Of a stretch of DNA of 6,142 bases, positions 5,757 through 6,142 are shown one piece after another. The notes under the pieces are model-generated. The model was given only the letters and a program-made list of their open reading frames with translations, made no database searches and was not told where the DNA came from. Made by a program: the position numbers and the translations under genes. Each line of letters opens with the position of its first letter. Position 1 is the first letter of the stretch. The stretch lies in assembly GCA_025359585.1 (NCBI GenBank), contig JANYFX010000136.1, positions 1 to 6,142 on the forward strand. Direction: 5' to 3'. This stretch comes from Rhizobacter sp. Its GTDB lineage: Bacteria; Pseudomonadota; Gammaproteobacteria; Burkholderiales; Burkholderiaceae_C.

Positions 5757-6142
5757 ATGAATCGACAGTGCCGCCGCCGGCTCCTCGTAGGTGCGGCCCT
5801 GGGTCTCGCCACCGGCCTGCCGATGTGGGCGCAAGCGCAGGAAGCCGCCGCGCCCAAGGTGATCCTCACGGTCACCGGCAACGTGCAAAAGCCTCCCGGT
5901 GCCGCAGGCATCGACTTCGACCTGCCGATGCTGATGAAGCTGCCGCAACACAGCTTCACCACCAAGACGCCCTGGTACAACGGGCCCGAGACGTTCAGTG
6001 GCGTGCTGATGCGCGACATCATGCGGCAAGTCGGGGCGTCCGGCAGCCGGCTGCTGGTGGTGGCGCTCAACGACTACACGTCGGAGATCCCGATCGAGGA
6101 TTTCGACCACTACGACGTCGTCCTGGCGCTGAAGCGGGGCGG
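5757..6142 (+). CDS. Exported protein with molybdopterin-binding oxidoreductase-like fold, N-terminal part (runs off the window)
   Basis: The frame is open to the window edge, giving 128 residues without a stop. The N-terminus is an export signal: basic RQCRRR (3-8), a hydrophobic core LLVGAALGLATGLPM (9-23) and a likely signal-peptidase site after AQA (25-27). The pair RR at 6-7 followed by R-L-L resembles a Tat motif, which would suit a protein folded around a cofactor before export. The mature part (VILTVTGNVQ, LPMLMKLP, TKTPWYNG at 69-76, FSGVLMRDIM, ALNDYTSEIP at 103-112, DVVLALKRG) resembles small periplasmic proteins annotated as molybdopterin-dependent oxidoreductases (Oxidored_molyb domain). 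No cysteine is present in the visible mature region, so the molybdenum ligand of classical sulfite-oxidase domains is absent there and activity is doubtful. ATG 5748 is in frame, but GAAAG at 5742-5746 is better spaced for ATG 5757. The substrate and function are unknown. Confidence 0.72.
   Translation, partial: MNRQCRRRLLVGAALGLATGLPMWAQAQEAAAPKVILTVTGNVQKPPGAAGIDFDLPMLMKLPQHSFTTKTPWYNGPETFSGVLMRDIMRQVGASGSRLLVVALNDYTSEIPIEDFDHYDVVLALKRG

Noticed and set aside
1..6142. Mobile element, CRISPR array, tRNA or rRNA
   Set aside because: Reading both strands, I saw no transposase motifs, terminal repeats, regularly spaced repeats or tRNA/rRNA signatures. The window is almost fully occupied by ordinary chromosomal genes.

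Overview
The window is GC-rich and tightly packed, with G/C-heavy third codon positions throughout. The gene complement (polar amino acid ABC importer, transmembrane bacterial Ser/Thr kinase, a beta-proteobacterial-looking ArgG, and a small exported molybdopterin-fold protein) suggests a beta-proteobacterium of the order Burkholderiales, probably near the Rubrivivax/Leptothrix/Roseateles group. This placement comes from remembered family resemblance, not from a search.

Layout. Positions 1-2321 (+ strand) hold the end of a periplasmic substrate-binding protein, two inner-membrane permeases and an ATPase, which together form a complete PAAT-type amino acid importer operon. The spacing is tight: a 24-base gap, then a 1-base gap, then a 14-base overlap. 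Positions 2330-4219 (- strand) encode a 629-residue Ser/Thr protein kinase with one transmembrane helix, converging on the ATPase gene with only 8 bases between stop codons. A 194-base divergent intergenic region (4220-4413) full of short GC-rich inverted repeats separates the kinase from argG (4414-5694, +), argininosuccinate synthase. After a 62-base spacer, a gene running off the right edge (5757-6142, +) encodes the start of an exported protein with an oxidoreductase molybdopterin-binding-like fold.

Functionally there are three or four independent units: amino acid uptake, an orphan membrane signalling kinase, the seventh step of arginine biosynthesis, and an exported molybdopterin-fold protein. 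Nothing in the sequence ties the importer specifically to arginine or the kinase to either neighbour. Most of the window is ordinary chromosomal housekeeping and transport content. No mobile element, CRISPR array, tRNA or rRNA was seen.

The features most worth a second look are the symmetrical four-cysteine module at the predicted periplasmic end of the kinase, and the lack of any cysteine in the visible mature part of the molybdopterin-fold protein.
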